A stretch of DNA of 64,000 bases, taken from assembly GCA_933207985.1 (NCBI GenBank), contig OW240912.1:360904406-360968405 (forward strand), read 5' to 3'. The notes under the pieces are model-generated. The model was not told the origin of the DNA and ran no database searches. It worked only from the letters and a program-made list of their open reading frames with translations. Made by a program: the position numbers and the translations under genes. The DNA comes from Pelobates cultripes (lineage: Eukaryota; Chordata; Amphibia; Anura; Pelobatidae). This document shows, piece by piece, positions 12,034 to 22,429 of the stretch; positions within the stretch are counted from its first letter, which is position 1; each line of letters opens with the position of its first letter.

Positions 12034-12577
12034 TGTAACAGAGTGTTGGGGATGGTGGTCAGGGGTGTATATCTGGCACCCAGACTTTTGCACAGCCACT
12101 ATCCTGACATGTGGGTAAGCACATGCAGCCCCAGGGAAAGTTAAGTTTAAATGTAGTTTTTTTTCCTCTGTTGTTATTTGGGTCCCTGGGGTGGAGTATT
12201 CGGAAGAGCAGGGTGGGCCGATTCTCCACCCACTGTCAGAGTGGTTGTGCATGAGTCCAGCCCAGGTTTCCCATAGAGCTCTGGCTCACTGCCTAACGAG
12301 GTCATTAGCCTCACCTGTAGGGGCTGTGAGCAGCTATATAACTGCAGTTAAAGCAGGGTGAAGTGAGGGAAGTGTTTTGGAGGAGAAAGAAAGTGTTTTG
12401 TGGAGAAAGAAGATTTGCTGTTCATTGTATCCTGTTACTTCACAACAACAGAAAATAAACAGGCCAGAGGCCCTTTTGAAACTGGACTTTGTCTTGACCT
12501 GGTTTTCTTACCCTAGAGGGCTGTGCGGTTGCCAAAAGATCCTGGACAAACACACACAGGAAAGTAAGTTTGTCACA
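12034..12577 (+). repeat. 3' LTR
   Basis: 544 bases, nearly identical to 7,031-7,575. It has eight instead of nine T in the homopolymer near 12,156-12,164 and a C/T difference in the catagag(c/t)tctgg segment. It ends TGTCACA. Confidence 0.93.
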
Positions 12578-12917
12578 ATATATATGATACGAGTACTTTT
12601 ACTTACTTTGTTAAACTTTTTATTAACTTTTAATAACTTTATAAACTTTTTTTCAGCAATTAGGGGGACTGCCTGAGAGCGCAGGCAGGCCCCCTGCAGT
12701 CAGTGCATAGGCCGGCTATTCCGGCTATGTGATCGCAAAGACCGTATGGCCAGGTGGGCCGGATCAAGCAGAGGAGGTGTTTCTGAGCTCCCAGGCAGAA
12801 CCCAGGATCGCGACCGCCGTTTTGGACCACCTAAAATGGAAGTCATAGAACGCCTGCCATCCTTAAGGAGTTAAGCTAAAGGAAGCCAACAATAAATGCA
12901 TTTAGCTTTGATGACAT

Positions 12918-13040
12918 AGGTGTGTTAAAGTTTTATTTCCGTGAAATCAGACAGCAATAATACTCCCAAACAATGATCATAGCAGCTAATAACATTATTT
13001 TGAGTGAGCGAACCAACACCCATTTGAAGTATAAAAAGAG
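12918..13040 (+). promoter_or_regulatory. Keratin gene A proximal promoter
   Basis: TATAAAAA lies at 13,030-13,037, about 90 bases before the start codon, preceded by aacacccatttgaag. The block from gaaatcagacagcaataa to the TATA box is nearly identical upstream of gene B and recognisably conserved upstream of gene C (55,428-55,540, minus), so it is probably the functional core and proximal promoter. The transcription start is expected near 13,060. Confidence 0.7.
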
Positions 13041-13127
13041 TGAGTTTTTGTCTAGAAGATGTGAATCGCCTGAGCAGACTTAACGTGATCTCTACATCCT
13101 AACATCTCCTCTGCAAGAAGTAACATC

Positions 13128-16100
13128 ATGTCTCATCATTCCATCCTTGGTACCTCTGGAAAAAAGCACTTCAGCTCCTGTTCAATGGCTTCTCCTAAAC
13201 ATGGCAGCTCTTACCACACATTATCTCACTCCTCCAAATCAGCAGCTCATAAGACACTGCATTGCTTTAGCAGCAGAAGTGCCCATAGTATGGGTTCCAG
13301 GGCAAACAAGGTCTCAATGGGAAGCTGCCATTCTGGGAAAACTGGACACGGATCTGGACACGGATCTGGATATGGATCTGGTTTCAGTATTGGAGGTATT
13401 GGTTATGGATTTGGGGGATCTGGTTGCTCTGGAGGTATCAACAACGTTACTGTGAACCAAGGTCTTCTGGCTCCTCTCAACCTGGAGATCGACCCAAGCA
13501 TTCAGCGAGTGAGGACTGAAGAGAAGAATCAGATTAGAGGACTGAATGACAAATTTGCTTCTTTCATTGACAAGGTGAGATAATTTTAATGAATATGTGG
13601 AATACATAAATAACTGAATTTGTAGTATGCAGATGTACTTCTTAAAATAGTTATGCAAAGGTTAAAAAAGGGAAAAGTTATTTAATTTTACACTTCTATA
13701 GCCATTTATGCTGATGGTTCAAACTGGTATCAGTCAGTGTTTTTATGTCTAAATTTCAACAAAATTAAACTATTTTGCAGTTTACATCAAAATAGTGTGC
13801 TTTCAGGAGTATTTTTGCTGCAGAAGCCAATGTCTACCAATACCTGCACTTTTATATTTTTTTTTATGAATTAAATATTATATAATGCAATCCAAGTATG
13901 TGCAATGTAAGTACAGCTAGATCTACAATAAGTGTTAACTATTTCGTTAGGGTATTATCTAGATATGCTATTAAAGAATGAGCTACTAACTTCTGAATGT
14001 TTTGGGATAAAAGTAATGTCTACAGCAGGGTTAGGCAACCTTCAGCACTCCAGATGTTGTGGACTACATTACCTATAATGCTCTTACAGTCATAATGCTA
14101 GCAAAGCATGAGGGGAGATGTTTTCCACAACATCTAGAGAGCCAAAGGATGCCTATCTCTGGTCTAGAGACTTGTATGGGTTACTAAATTTCTATTGCAG
14201 TCTAATATTAATAATAATAAAAATACTATTTTCATTACATGCTGAAATAAGGCATGCCTCTATGTCACTTGTAGTACAGTTTGCACATTTCCTAAGATAT
14301 CATTAGACACCTTGTACTATATGGTATAGTAATATATATGTTCCTAACAAAAAGTATAAAAATATTTTTTTTCTAGGTTAGATTTTTGGAACAGCAGAAT
14401 AAAATGCTGGAGACAAAGTGGTCTTTATTACAAGAACAGAGAAGTGCCCACTTTCAGATAGAACCACTGTTTGAGGCTTTTATTGGTAACCTCAGGAGAC
14501 AGCTGGAGAGTCTGGGATGTGAAAGAGAACGTCTGGACTCAGAAAGGAACAATATGGAGCAATCTGTGGAAGAACTAAGGAGAAGGTATGCTGCTATTTA
14601 GATAGTTTATAATATAATATAATAAATAAATACATTAAAATAATTCACTCGTACTGCAACACTATGGAGTTATTGAGATATATCATCATATATATCCAAC
14701 ACATCATTTGTCTATAATTTTGCATGTGCTCTCAAAATGTATTTAAGAGTCCAGTTCACTTTAATATTATTATGAAGAAAATGTAAACTTAAAGGTTTCT
14801 TGAGAAAAAGCACCCTGTATATTTAGAATTCTGTATGCTTGTTATTAATGTTTAACATTCTATTGTAGATATGAAGAAGAAGTAAACAGACGCGCAGCTG
14901 CAGAGAATGAGTTTGTTGGAATAAAGAGGGTGAGTGATATCATACATAAATTGAATCTATATGTAAAAGAATAACAAATATAAACATATATCTATAATTT
15001 TACTGTTACTATGCATTCATCTCTTCTTCAGGATGTAGACGCAGCTTTTATAAATAGAGCGGAATTACAAGGAAAGGCTGATTCCCTGAATGAAGAGATC
15101 AGTTTCTTGAGGACTCTGTATGATGCGGTAAATATAGTTTCACTTTTCTCTGTAGCTAATTTGGAAAGATTTAATATCCATGACATCAGTCATTTTACAA
15201 GGAATGCAAAATAAATATGAAGTATATTTACGACCCCAAATATATCTAAGTAAGTCAGTTTAGAATTCCTTTATGTTAATAATGAACTTATTATACGTGA
15301 GAAAATTGAGTCTTTTACAACATGCCTCGTCTGTTCTTTGTATCCTCATAGGAAATTTCCCAGCTCCAGGCTCAGATCTCAGACACCTCAGTGGTTGTAT
15401 CCATGGATAACAGTCGGAATCTGGACCTGGATGGAATCATTGCTGAGGTCAGATCTCAATATGAGGACATTGCTAACAGGAGCAGAGCTGAGGCGGAGGC
15501 CACGTACCAGTCACGGGTGAGTCTATCCAATTCAAATCATACAGATCATTAACTATAAAAAAATGTTTCTATACTAATTTTTCTTTTGTCTTTGGCAGTT
15601 TGAGGAGCTTCAGACAGCGGCAGGAAGGAATGGGAACAATCTGCAGAACAGCAGAGATGAGATCTGTGAATTAAATCGTGCAATTCAGGGACTGAGGGGA
15701 GAAATTGACAATGTAAAAGCACAGGTAAAACACGTTTTACTTCAAGTGTGTCAACCAGGTAGTTGAAGAGAAAAAATTAAATAAAATTTAGATTCAGCAA
15801 AATCAGCACTTCAATTGATATTGTTAACGTTTCCCAACTGTATTCCTTTGAAACAGTTACAATCAAAAACAGAAGTGTAACTACGAGTAATATATTAATG
15901 TATAAAAACATTTCAGCGCTCTGCACTTGAATCTGCAATAAATGAAGCTGAGGAACGTGGAGAATCGGCTGTCAGAGATGCCAAGAACAAGCTTTCTGAG
16001 CTGGAAGGTGCTCTACAGAAGGCCAAGCAGGATATGGCTCGTCAACTGCGAGAATACCAGGAGCTGATGAATGTGAAACTGGCTCTGGATATTGAGATCG

Positions 16101-18000
16101 CCACCTACAGGAAGATGCTGGAAGGAGAGGAGGGCAGGTGAGTGCAATATCCTACTGAGAGCTAACTAGGTATTCATACAAACCCTGCACTCATCAGGTT
16201 TCTAACTGTGGACCTACATCATTATGTTCCTATTTGTTCTCATCATTGAGTCTTTTAGTAGGACAAATTTTAATAGCAATCTCTTTATGTCGATCTCAAC
16301 ATCTCAGTTCTTTAATCTGCTCTTTATTGTTTTATTCTATAATAGTAATCTTCTGCATCAAGTTTTAATCTCTACAACAATGCACCTGTATCAGACATTA
16401 TAGCAGTACTTTCACTTCCTTTGATTTGTAATACATGTTTACTTATCCCCATAATAACAAATATGTGTTTGTGAGAAAGTTGTGGAAATAGCAACAAGCA
16501 TTAAAGAAGAACTAGAAATTAGAAAGACAAATATATGCTTTGAATGTTAGAGGTAATCCTGGCTTTAAAAATCATGCCCCCTTTCTAACTCAAATAAAAC
16601 AGTTTCATTTACCTTTAATCCCATTCCATGACAGTCTTTCTAAGGCCGCGAGTCCATCCCTGTCTGAGATCATCATTACTGAATATCTTAACCAATATTC
16701 TATAGAGAAGCATTCAGGGTCTACTGAGCACATAGATATAGATAGATCCCCCCAAGGATTATATAGTGTCAGGAAAACCGGTTTGTGATCTTTAATTATT
16801 GGTGCTATATCTCATGTTGTCTTTATTTAAAAGAACAATTTTTTTAACAAAAGGAATATGGAATATGTTTTTGCAAATTTGTATTGGGTCATGTGACCGG
16901 ACTGTCTACATGATACCCTTTATAAGCTACAGATATACTTATTTTAGTATACAGGACTGAGTCCTCACAGGCAGCCAAAACATTATTTTTCTTGGGGATG
17001 ACAGACTCCCAGTAAACATTTGGCACATACCAGCTGTTTTAACCTTTATTCCATACTGGTTGCAAAGTAGAACACGTATTACAGATGTAGTAACTCACTA
17101 AGGCTCTAAAATTAAAAAAAAACGTATACATTTGAAATAGAATTCCAAATGTTAAAGAACTATAAATTTGAAATCAAATGCCATTACATTATTACCATTT
17201 ATTATTTTGACCAAATGTGAGAAAGAAATTTAGTGCTAAACTAATACTTTTTTTTGTTTTGTTTTAGGTTGACTGCACATGACTCTGTTAATATATGTAA
17301 GTGAGGCAATATTTAAACAATTTAATTAAATTAACAAGGACATATGCATACATAGATTAAGTGTGTAACTCACTTGTTAACCTCACACTTTAAATTCTGA
17401 ATAAGGTACACTGTCAATTTCCTCTATCCAGTGTTGATCTATACATTGTTTTACATTGTAGGCAATGTTAGTAACAATTGCTGATTATCATGTAACACAC
17501 AAACACGGTGGTCACCCACACATACATATACAAATGTGCTTAGTAATATGCTTACTGTATATGTGTAACAGATCTTAATGTAACATTTTAAGTACAATTC
17601 AGACTATAATAAACACATTTTAATAGATTTTTTTAAGAAGTCTTTAAACTTGTTTTTAATTGAATGTTTTTTATTTGTAAATAGTCCCTTGTTATGTATA
17701 TTTCTCTATATATTTCATGTTTATTACAGACCTTAAATGGCTCCTTCTTTGGTTGAAGATTTGAGTCCAGTCAAGTTCAAATAGTTAACTTTCTACATCC
17801 ATGTTTTTCAATAAATGTTTAACATTCTACATTCATGTCTTTCAGCTGTGCTACATTCTAGCACTGGAGGAAAATCCAGCTCAGGCGGGAAGTCCCATGG
17901 TACAAGTGATCATAAAGGAGGATTCAGTTCAAGCAGTGGGAGGAGCTTTAGCCACCTCTCCAAAAGCAAACACAGCTCTGGCCACGGACACCACTGCTAA
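13128..18000 (+). CDS. Type II keratin gene A (nine coding exons)
   Basis: Exons: 13,128-13,574; 14,377-14,585; 14,869-14,929; 15,032-15,127; 15,352-15,516; 15,599-15,724; 15,917-16,137; 17,268-17,296; 17,846-18,000. All introns are GT-AG and the frame holds throughout, giving 502 residues. Internal exon lengths 209, 61, 96, 165, 126 and 221 are those of type II keratin genes. The head (about 100 residues) is rich in His, Ser and Gly. Next comes the H1 region and the helix initiation motif [20 protein letters not shown], the coiled-coil rod, the helix termination motif [18 protein letters not shown], and a short Ser/Gly/His tail ending GHGHHC. Type II keratins pair with type I chains to form epithelial intermediate filaments. 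The start MSHHS is conserved in genes B and C. Orthology to a named keratin is not claimed. Confidence 0.95.
14017..14145. repeat. Possible MITE-like hairpin in intron 1 of gene A
   Basis: cttcagcactccagatgttgtgga (14,040-14,060) is followed by an inverted relative near 14,120-14,145 (ttccacaacatctagagagcc). The same hairpin is in intron 1 of gene B (about 30,955-31,065), so it predates the duplication. The family is not identified. Confidence 0.5.
16749..16786 (+). mobile_element. Remnant of a T2-like MITE in intron 7 of gene A
   Basis: A short stretch (attatatagtgtcaggaaaa ... ctttaattattgg) matches the right end of the MITE that is whole in gene B intron 7 (33,917-34,385). The remaining part, and about 290 bases left of it, are missing in gene A, so it was deleted here after the duplication. 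Confidence 0.65.
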
Positions 18001-18232
18001 AGTAGAAGCTAGCCATACATATATTAGAGCAAAAGTGAAAGTATAGATTGTAGTGAAATCACTGGCACTATATATTATCAATCTGCTATATTGATCTATT
18101 TGGTATTCACCATGCATAGATCATTCTCATTTGCAAACTCAAAATATTTCTATTCCCCATCTTCTCTTAGGATAATCCTCACTCATATGTTGTAAATATA
18201 AGCTTTACTACCTATCTGTACTGTTTCTCTTC

Positions 18233-18238
18233 AATAAA
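18233..18238 (+). terminator. Polyadenylation signal of gene A
   Basis: AATAAA, 233 bases after the stop codon, in a context (ctcttcaataaaatggtatt) conserved in gene B at 35,842-35,847. Confidence 0.8.
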
Positions 18239-18497
18239 ATGGTATTCATTCAACAATGCTTGACAACATTGTGTTTATTGTAAATTGTTTAAGAATTAAC
18301 ACATTATGGCATTACGTGTCATAGGAAGATTTATTTGAGGCGATAAAAATTCTCTACAATGAAATACTAGATTGTGGTGTTGCACACATTATCATGGCCT
18401 TGGTTTAATATTTTTAGATAAGCTTTTTAAAAGATTCAATATATTTTTTTTATAAACTTTGAAAATGATTTCATTTTTTTAAACATAATTAGATTTT

Positions 18498-19371
18498 TTT
18501 ATATATTTAATCTTTATTGAAAAATGTTTTTCTTATTTTTTTCCTTTTTCTTTTGTAATATTTCCTTTTTTTTCTTTTTAAAGAAAAAGGTATTAACATA
18601 CATTGTTACAAAAAAAAAAACAATTAGACATTAAACATTAGACATTAAACATTAAAAGGAAAATAACATGAGGTATGTGTAAAAACATTACAATTCGATC
18701 ACTTTCAATACAAAAAGGGAGGGAGATTTTCAATATATACAATAATTCCTAAAATACTTTTTTCCTCTTTTTTTCCTTTCTTTCCCTACTTCCTTCCTTT
18801 CCCTTCTCCTTTTGTCTATCAAGTCCCAACCTTATATATTTATACTTTTAATGAAATTTCCTACCTACCTATATTAATCCAGAAAGAAAAAAAAAACCAG
18901 ACTGCCCTTTGCTGAGAGTTAGTTGCATATTACTCCTAGGAACCTAAAAACAGAACATTTGACAATCATTCTTTCTACCAATCAGGCTCCGTAAAACTAT
19001 GGCTAATTTAGAAATTTATGCACAGGTTCCACTACCCTATCTACAATTCCCGAACGTATAAACCTTAATGTATGTTAAGTCTCATTTCTTCTTCATAATT
19101 TTACAATCCATTTCTGCCATTGTTCAATTCGTGGATTGTAATAATTGTCTTGTCTCAATATCCCTATTTCCATTTTACAATTATTCAAGACCTGATGTTT
19201 TATCATCTCCCAAGACGGGGAATGTGAAGTTTTCCAAAATCTTGCAAGAGTGGCTTTAGTTTCTACAAGGATGTGGATAATTTGGAATTGTGGGCCATCC
19301 AATATGTAATATCATAGAACTACAAGTAAAATCAAGATCCACCTCTATTTCTTCCCTACAGAATTTCGCTA
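18498..19371 (-). mobile_element. L1-like LINE 3' fragment, minus strand
   Basis: A 13-bp target duplication (ataattagatttt) flanks it at 18,485-18,497 and 19,372-19,384; the corresponding point in unit 2 (near 36,085-36,100) has a single related copy, so the insertion followed the duplication. On the minus strand 19,093-19,302 translates to a segment (ARFWKTSHSPSWEMIK ... WQKWIVKL) resembling the C-terminus of L1/Tx1-type ORF2. The remainder is a non-coding 3' region with T-rich sequence on the left, as expected for a minus-strand copy. Confidence 0.7.
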
Positions 19372-19809
19372 ATAATTAGATTTTGTTTCCATACATTTAT
19401 TAACTTTTAATATATGATGTAATTTTAATTATTACATATTTTGAAAAAAAAGTTTGCCAAAAAATATTAATTTGTATAGCTTTTCTAAAATATTCAATCA
19501 TTTGAACAGCTTATCTAAAAATATTAAATGAAGCCATATACTAGATATTATCACATCATACATTACTATTTTAATAAATATGAATGGGCATTATGGCGAT
19601 ATATTACTTGTGTAAGCCTCAAAACATAATGTTCATTCCTTGCATAAAAATACCCCTCTAGAATGCATGGCACGATTTATGCTCCCAATACGTGAAACAA
19701 AAACAAGACTTACTTATTGGCTTTATTGTAAAAGAGCTGGTTTCAAAGTTCAAAAATAAATAAAAATATAGATGTCTTTCAAAAAAACTTTCAAAAATAT
19801 TCACTAAGT

Positions 19810-20930
19810 CACAATGGCCCTATCAAATGGGGTAAAACAATTCGGCTGCCTATCCAGCAATATTAAATTGAGGCCAAAATCCACTGTGTAGTGAATAACC
19901 CATCAGTTCTGAGCATTGCTTGAAGTGACACAGTTGCTGAAGGATATATGCACAAATGGTAAGTTTTATTGTCTGTATTACTTTACATAAAAAAACAGAA
20001 ATAGAAACAGAGATAGAGGTAGAAATGGTGCAGTATTGTGAATGTGACAATGACATTGGCTTATTGTCTTCTCTTTTGGAAGACAATAAAGAAACATGTG
20101 ACTCTCATATGATACCTGCCAAAGCACAGGTAGGAATAGAAAAGATTACCATTCCAGAACAAGTTTGTACTTTTTCCATCCTTTCATCTTCTATGAAGAA
20201 ACATAGCAGATAAAGTGCTTTTATGTTAGCTTAAAAAGAAGGCACTCAGAAAAGTATGATCAGTCGGCAGAGTCCTGACCAAAAACTCCAATGACTTTTC
20301 TTTTCATTTGTGAAATGTACTTTATGATGAAGTGTAGTTGCAGAGATAAGCACAATCATATAGTTAAAGGACCACTATAGTGCCAGGAAAACATACTAGT
20401 TTTCCTGGCACTATAGTGCCCTGAGGGTGCCCCCACCCTCAGGGTCCCCCTCCCGCCCGGCTCTGGAAAGGGGAAAAGGGGTTAAACTTACCTTTTTCCA
20501 GCGCTGGGCGGAGAGCTCTCCTCCTCCGATCCACCTCTTCTCCTCCCATGCAGCTGAATGCGCACGCGCGGCAAAAGCTGCGCGCGCATTCAGCCGGTCA
20601 CATAGGAAAGCATTCATAATGCTTTCCTATGGACGCTGGCGTGCTCTCACTGTGAAAATCACAGTGAGAAGCACGCAAGCGCCTCTAGTGGCTGTCAATG
20701 AGACAGCCACTAGAGGAAATAGGGGAAGGCTTAACCCATTCACAAATATAGCAGTTTCTCTGAAACTGCTATGTTTATGAAAAAATGGGTTAACCCTAGC
20801 TGGACCTGGCACCCAGACCACTTCATTAAGCTGAAGTGGTCTGGGTGCCTAGAGTGGTCCTTTAAAACACTCTCGTTTCGTTTATCTACTAAAAGAAAGT
20901 GGTTGGATGTCTCAGCCCAAACTACATAGC
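19810..20930 (+). repeat. Partial extra copy of the unit 5' flank
   Basis: It matches 60-890 and 22,430-23,065, interrupted by the MITE at 20,368-20,861. It ends near 20,930, after which the sequence differs from the other copies. No gene is supported. Confidence 0.75.
20368..20861. mobile_element. T2/Kolobok-like MITE with TTAA target duplication
   Basis: 494 bases with inverted ends (AGGACCACTATAG and its near complement) flanked by TTAA at 20,364-20,367 and 20,862-20,865. The duplicated copies at 803-806 and 22,982-22,985 hold a single TTAA, showing the exact empty site. Terminal TTAAAGG is typical of the T2 MITE families described in Xenopus; assignment is by motif. An open frame inside it is not a gene. 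Confidence 0.85.
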
Positions 20931-21370
20931 TAAAGACAGCATTCAGGCCAACTAAGGAAATGCAGTCACTGTGGTTGGCTTTCACATAGGACACAAGCTC
21001 AGGGGTAGATCCAGAACCCCATTTTTGGAGGATCAATAGAGGGTTATTTAATTGCATGACTTTAGAATAATGCCTGAAGAGATTACAGATATATCCGATT
21101 CAGAGAATTTCTCAACTCAACTACAGTCACAACTTATTGCACACACAATTAGCCTCCTTTTTGTCATTTGAATTTGTAATTTGCTACAATTTGATCATCA
21201 GTAAATAAATAATAATAAAGTCAATGCACAGAATGTTGAGATGTGCATTCAGTGGTGTAATTGTTTGGACGGTTAGTATATATGTGTGCAGTCGTGTGAT
21301 TGTGTGTTGTGTTTGCCTATCTTCCTCCCTTACCAATGCACTTCTCATTTACTCCTATGTATATCTCCCT
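20931..21370. other. Unclassified intergenic DNA
   Basis: No coding region, RNA gene or repeat that I recognise. It is not found in the other duplication units in this window. Confidence 0.5.
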
Positions 21371-22420
21371 GTAACGGAGCTCCAGTACTCCAACCGAGTA
21401 CCTCCGTTGATGGATGTTCCTAGTGCTATCCGAGGGCTCCAAGCGCTTCTCCAGACACCATAAACATTGCAGACTGAACCTCTCTTCCTGCAGAGAGTGA
21501 AGCTGGAACACGCTCTTAAAAGAGCTTAGTGATTATAGCTAGGGGAGTATGTAGAGTATAGCAATCCCCCAGTGTAGATGCAGCCTTTTCCCCCAAATCA
21601 TAAGACGAGGCTATATGTTGAAGGTCAAAACAGACAGAGCTGTGTTTTTTTTGCCCTATATACAAATTGTACACATAAAGTAACACCCACAGGGTTTTGT
21701 GGAACATCCAATCAAACCCGTAATATACAGTAAAACACTCCTATTCATTCCCACAAAATCCTCCCCTCTGCCTGTGATATAATTACTGTACACAATGGGT
21801 TAATGTAATTATCACAGGCAGGAAAAATATACTTTTTATACATGTACTGTAACTTTAAAACTATACATTCAATCTCCACAAAATTAATATATTATTAATC
21901 AGCACACTTTAAATATAAACATATCCAAAATTCAGGCCAATCCTTCCAGGGGTTAAAAAGGTAGCTGGAAGTCCTTTGTGACCAAGCACATTTTCATGCC
22001 CAAAACAGTTCCATGGATTTGGGCTGTGCGGTCGGTCAATTTCACACTGAAAAATGACTAAGTCCCATTCGAACATGAGTTCGAATCGCCGAACGCGACT
22101 TAGCCTCCAGCCACAGTGTCAAAGTGGAGGAGAAGGTACGGGTCAGCGGTGTTCGTGCAATTGGGTAGCCGAAAACAGTTCCATAGATTTGGCTGCACAC
22201 ACCGCTGACCGCATGCAAATTAATAAAGATGGTCGCCGCCACATGTTCATTTGTACGAACGGCGGCAACCCAGCGGTCGGCAATTTACCTACAGCAACCT
22301 CCCAGCCTGGGAGGTAAATAAGCCACACACTTAAACTTCTGGGTGGTCCGCCTATGCAATACTTGGTTCAGTAAGCTCCATTTACTGAACCAAGTGTGAA
22401 AAAGCCATGCACACAGAATG
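21371..22420 (+). mobile_element. LTR-like sequence related to 44,778-45,773
   Basis: It starts TGTAACGGAGCTCC and shares with 44,778 onward the order gagtacctccg, gatg(g/c)tcctagtgct, gactccaagcgct-like, caccat...gcagac, and gtgattatagc...caatcccc. The right end is not certain; a hairpin (acttggttcagta/tactgaaccaagt) occurs at about 22,360-22,402. Probably a solo LTR or a diverged relative; no internal coding part is present. Confidence 0.45.
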
Positions 22421-22429
22421 GCCCTATGA

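Larger units (their letters stand above)
7031..12577 (+). mobile_element. Ty3/gypsy LTR retrotransposon with Gmr1-like gene order
   Basis: A complete element: 5' LTR (7,031-7,575), gag-protease-integrase reading frame, reverse transcriptase-RNase H reading frame, polypurine tract and 3' LTR (12,034-12,577). The two LTRs differ by about one substitution and one T in a homopolymer, so the insertion is recent. The flanking 4 bases ATAT on both sides fit a target duplication but lie in a TA tract and are ambiguous. Integrase precedes reverse transcriptase, the order described for Gmr1-like elements of deuterostomes and for Ty1/copia, opposite to most Ty3/gypsy. No envelope gene is seen. Confidence 0.95.
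1816..12870 (+). mobile_element. TTAA-flanked MITE-like element (unit 1 copy), split by nested insertions
   Basis: The ends are inverted: CTCCTTAAGGAC at 1,816 and its complement ending at 12,870, each bordered by TTAA (1,812-1,815 and 12,871-12,874). The same element sits at the same place relative to the keratin gene in unit 2 (23,988-29,816), so it was present before the duplication. Its own sequence is 1,816-2,956, parts of 6,830-7,030, and 12,578-12,870; the rest is a Penelope-like element and a gypsy retrotransposon. It has no coding capacity. TTAA targets with CC-rich ends suggest a piggyBac-like or Kolobok-like non-autonomous DNA transposon; the superfamily is inferred. Confidence 0.72.

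Noticed and set aside
7031..12577. Endogenous retrovirus
   Set aside because: No envelope frame, and the domain order with integrase first fits a Gmr1-like retrotransposon, not a retrovirus.
13147..13455. Long open frame overlapping exon 1 of gene A in another frame, and the same in genes B and C
   Set aside because: It is a shadow of the low-complexity head exon; the keratin frame is supported by conserved motifs and splicing.
20427..20780. Open frames in the GC-richer T2-like MITE
   Set aside because: They lie inside a non-autonomous transposon defined by ends and empty site; no transposase motif.
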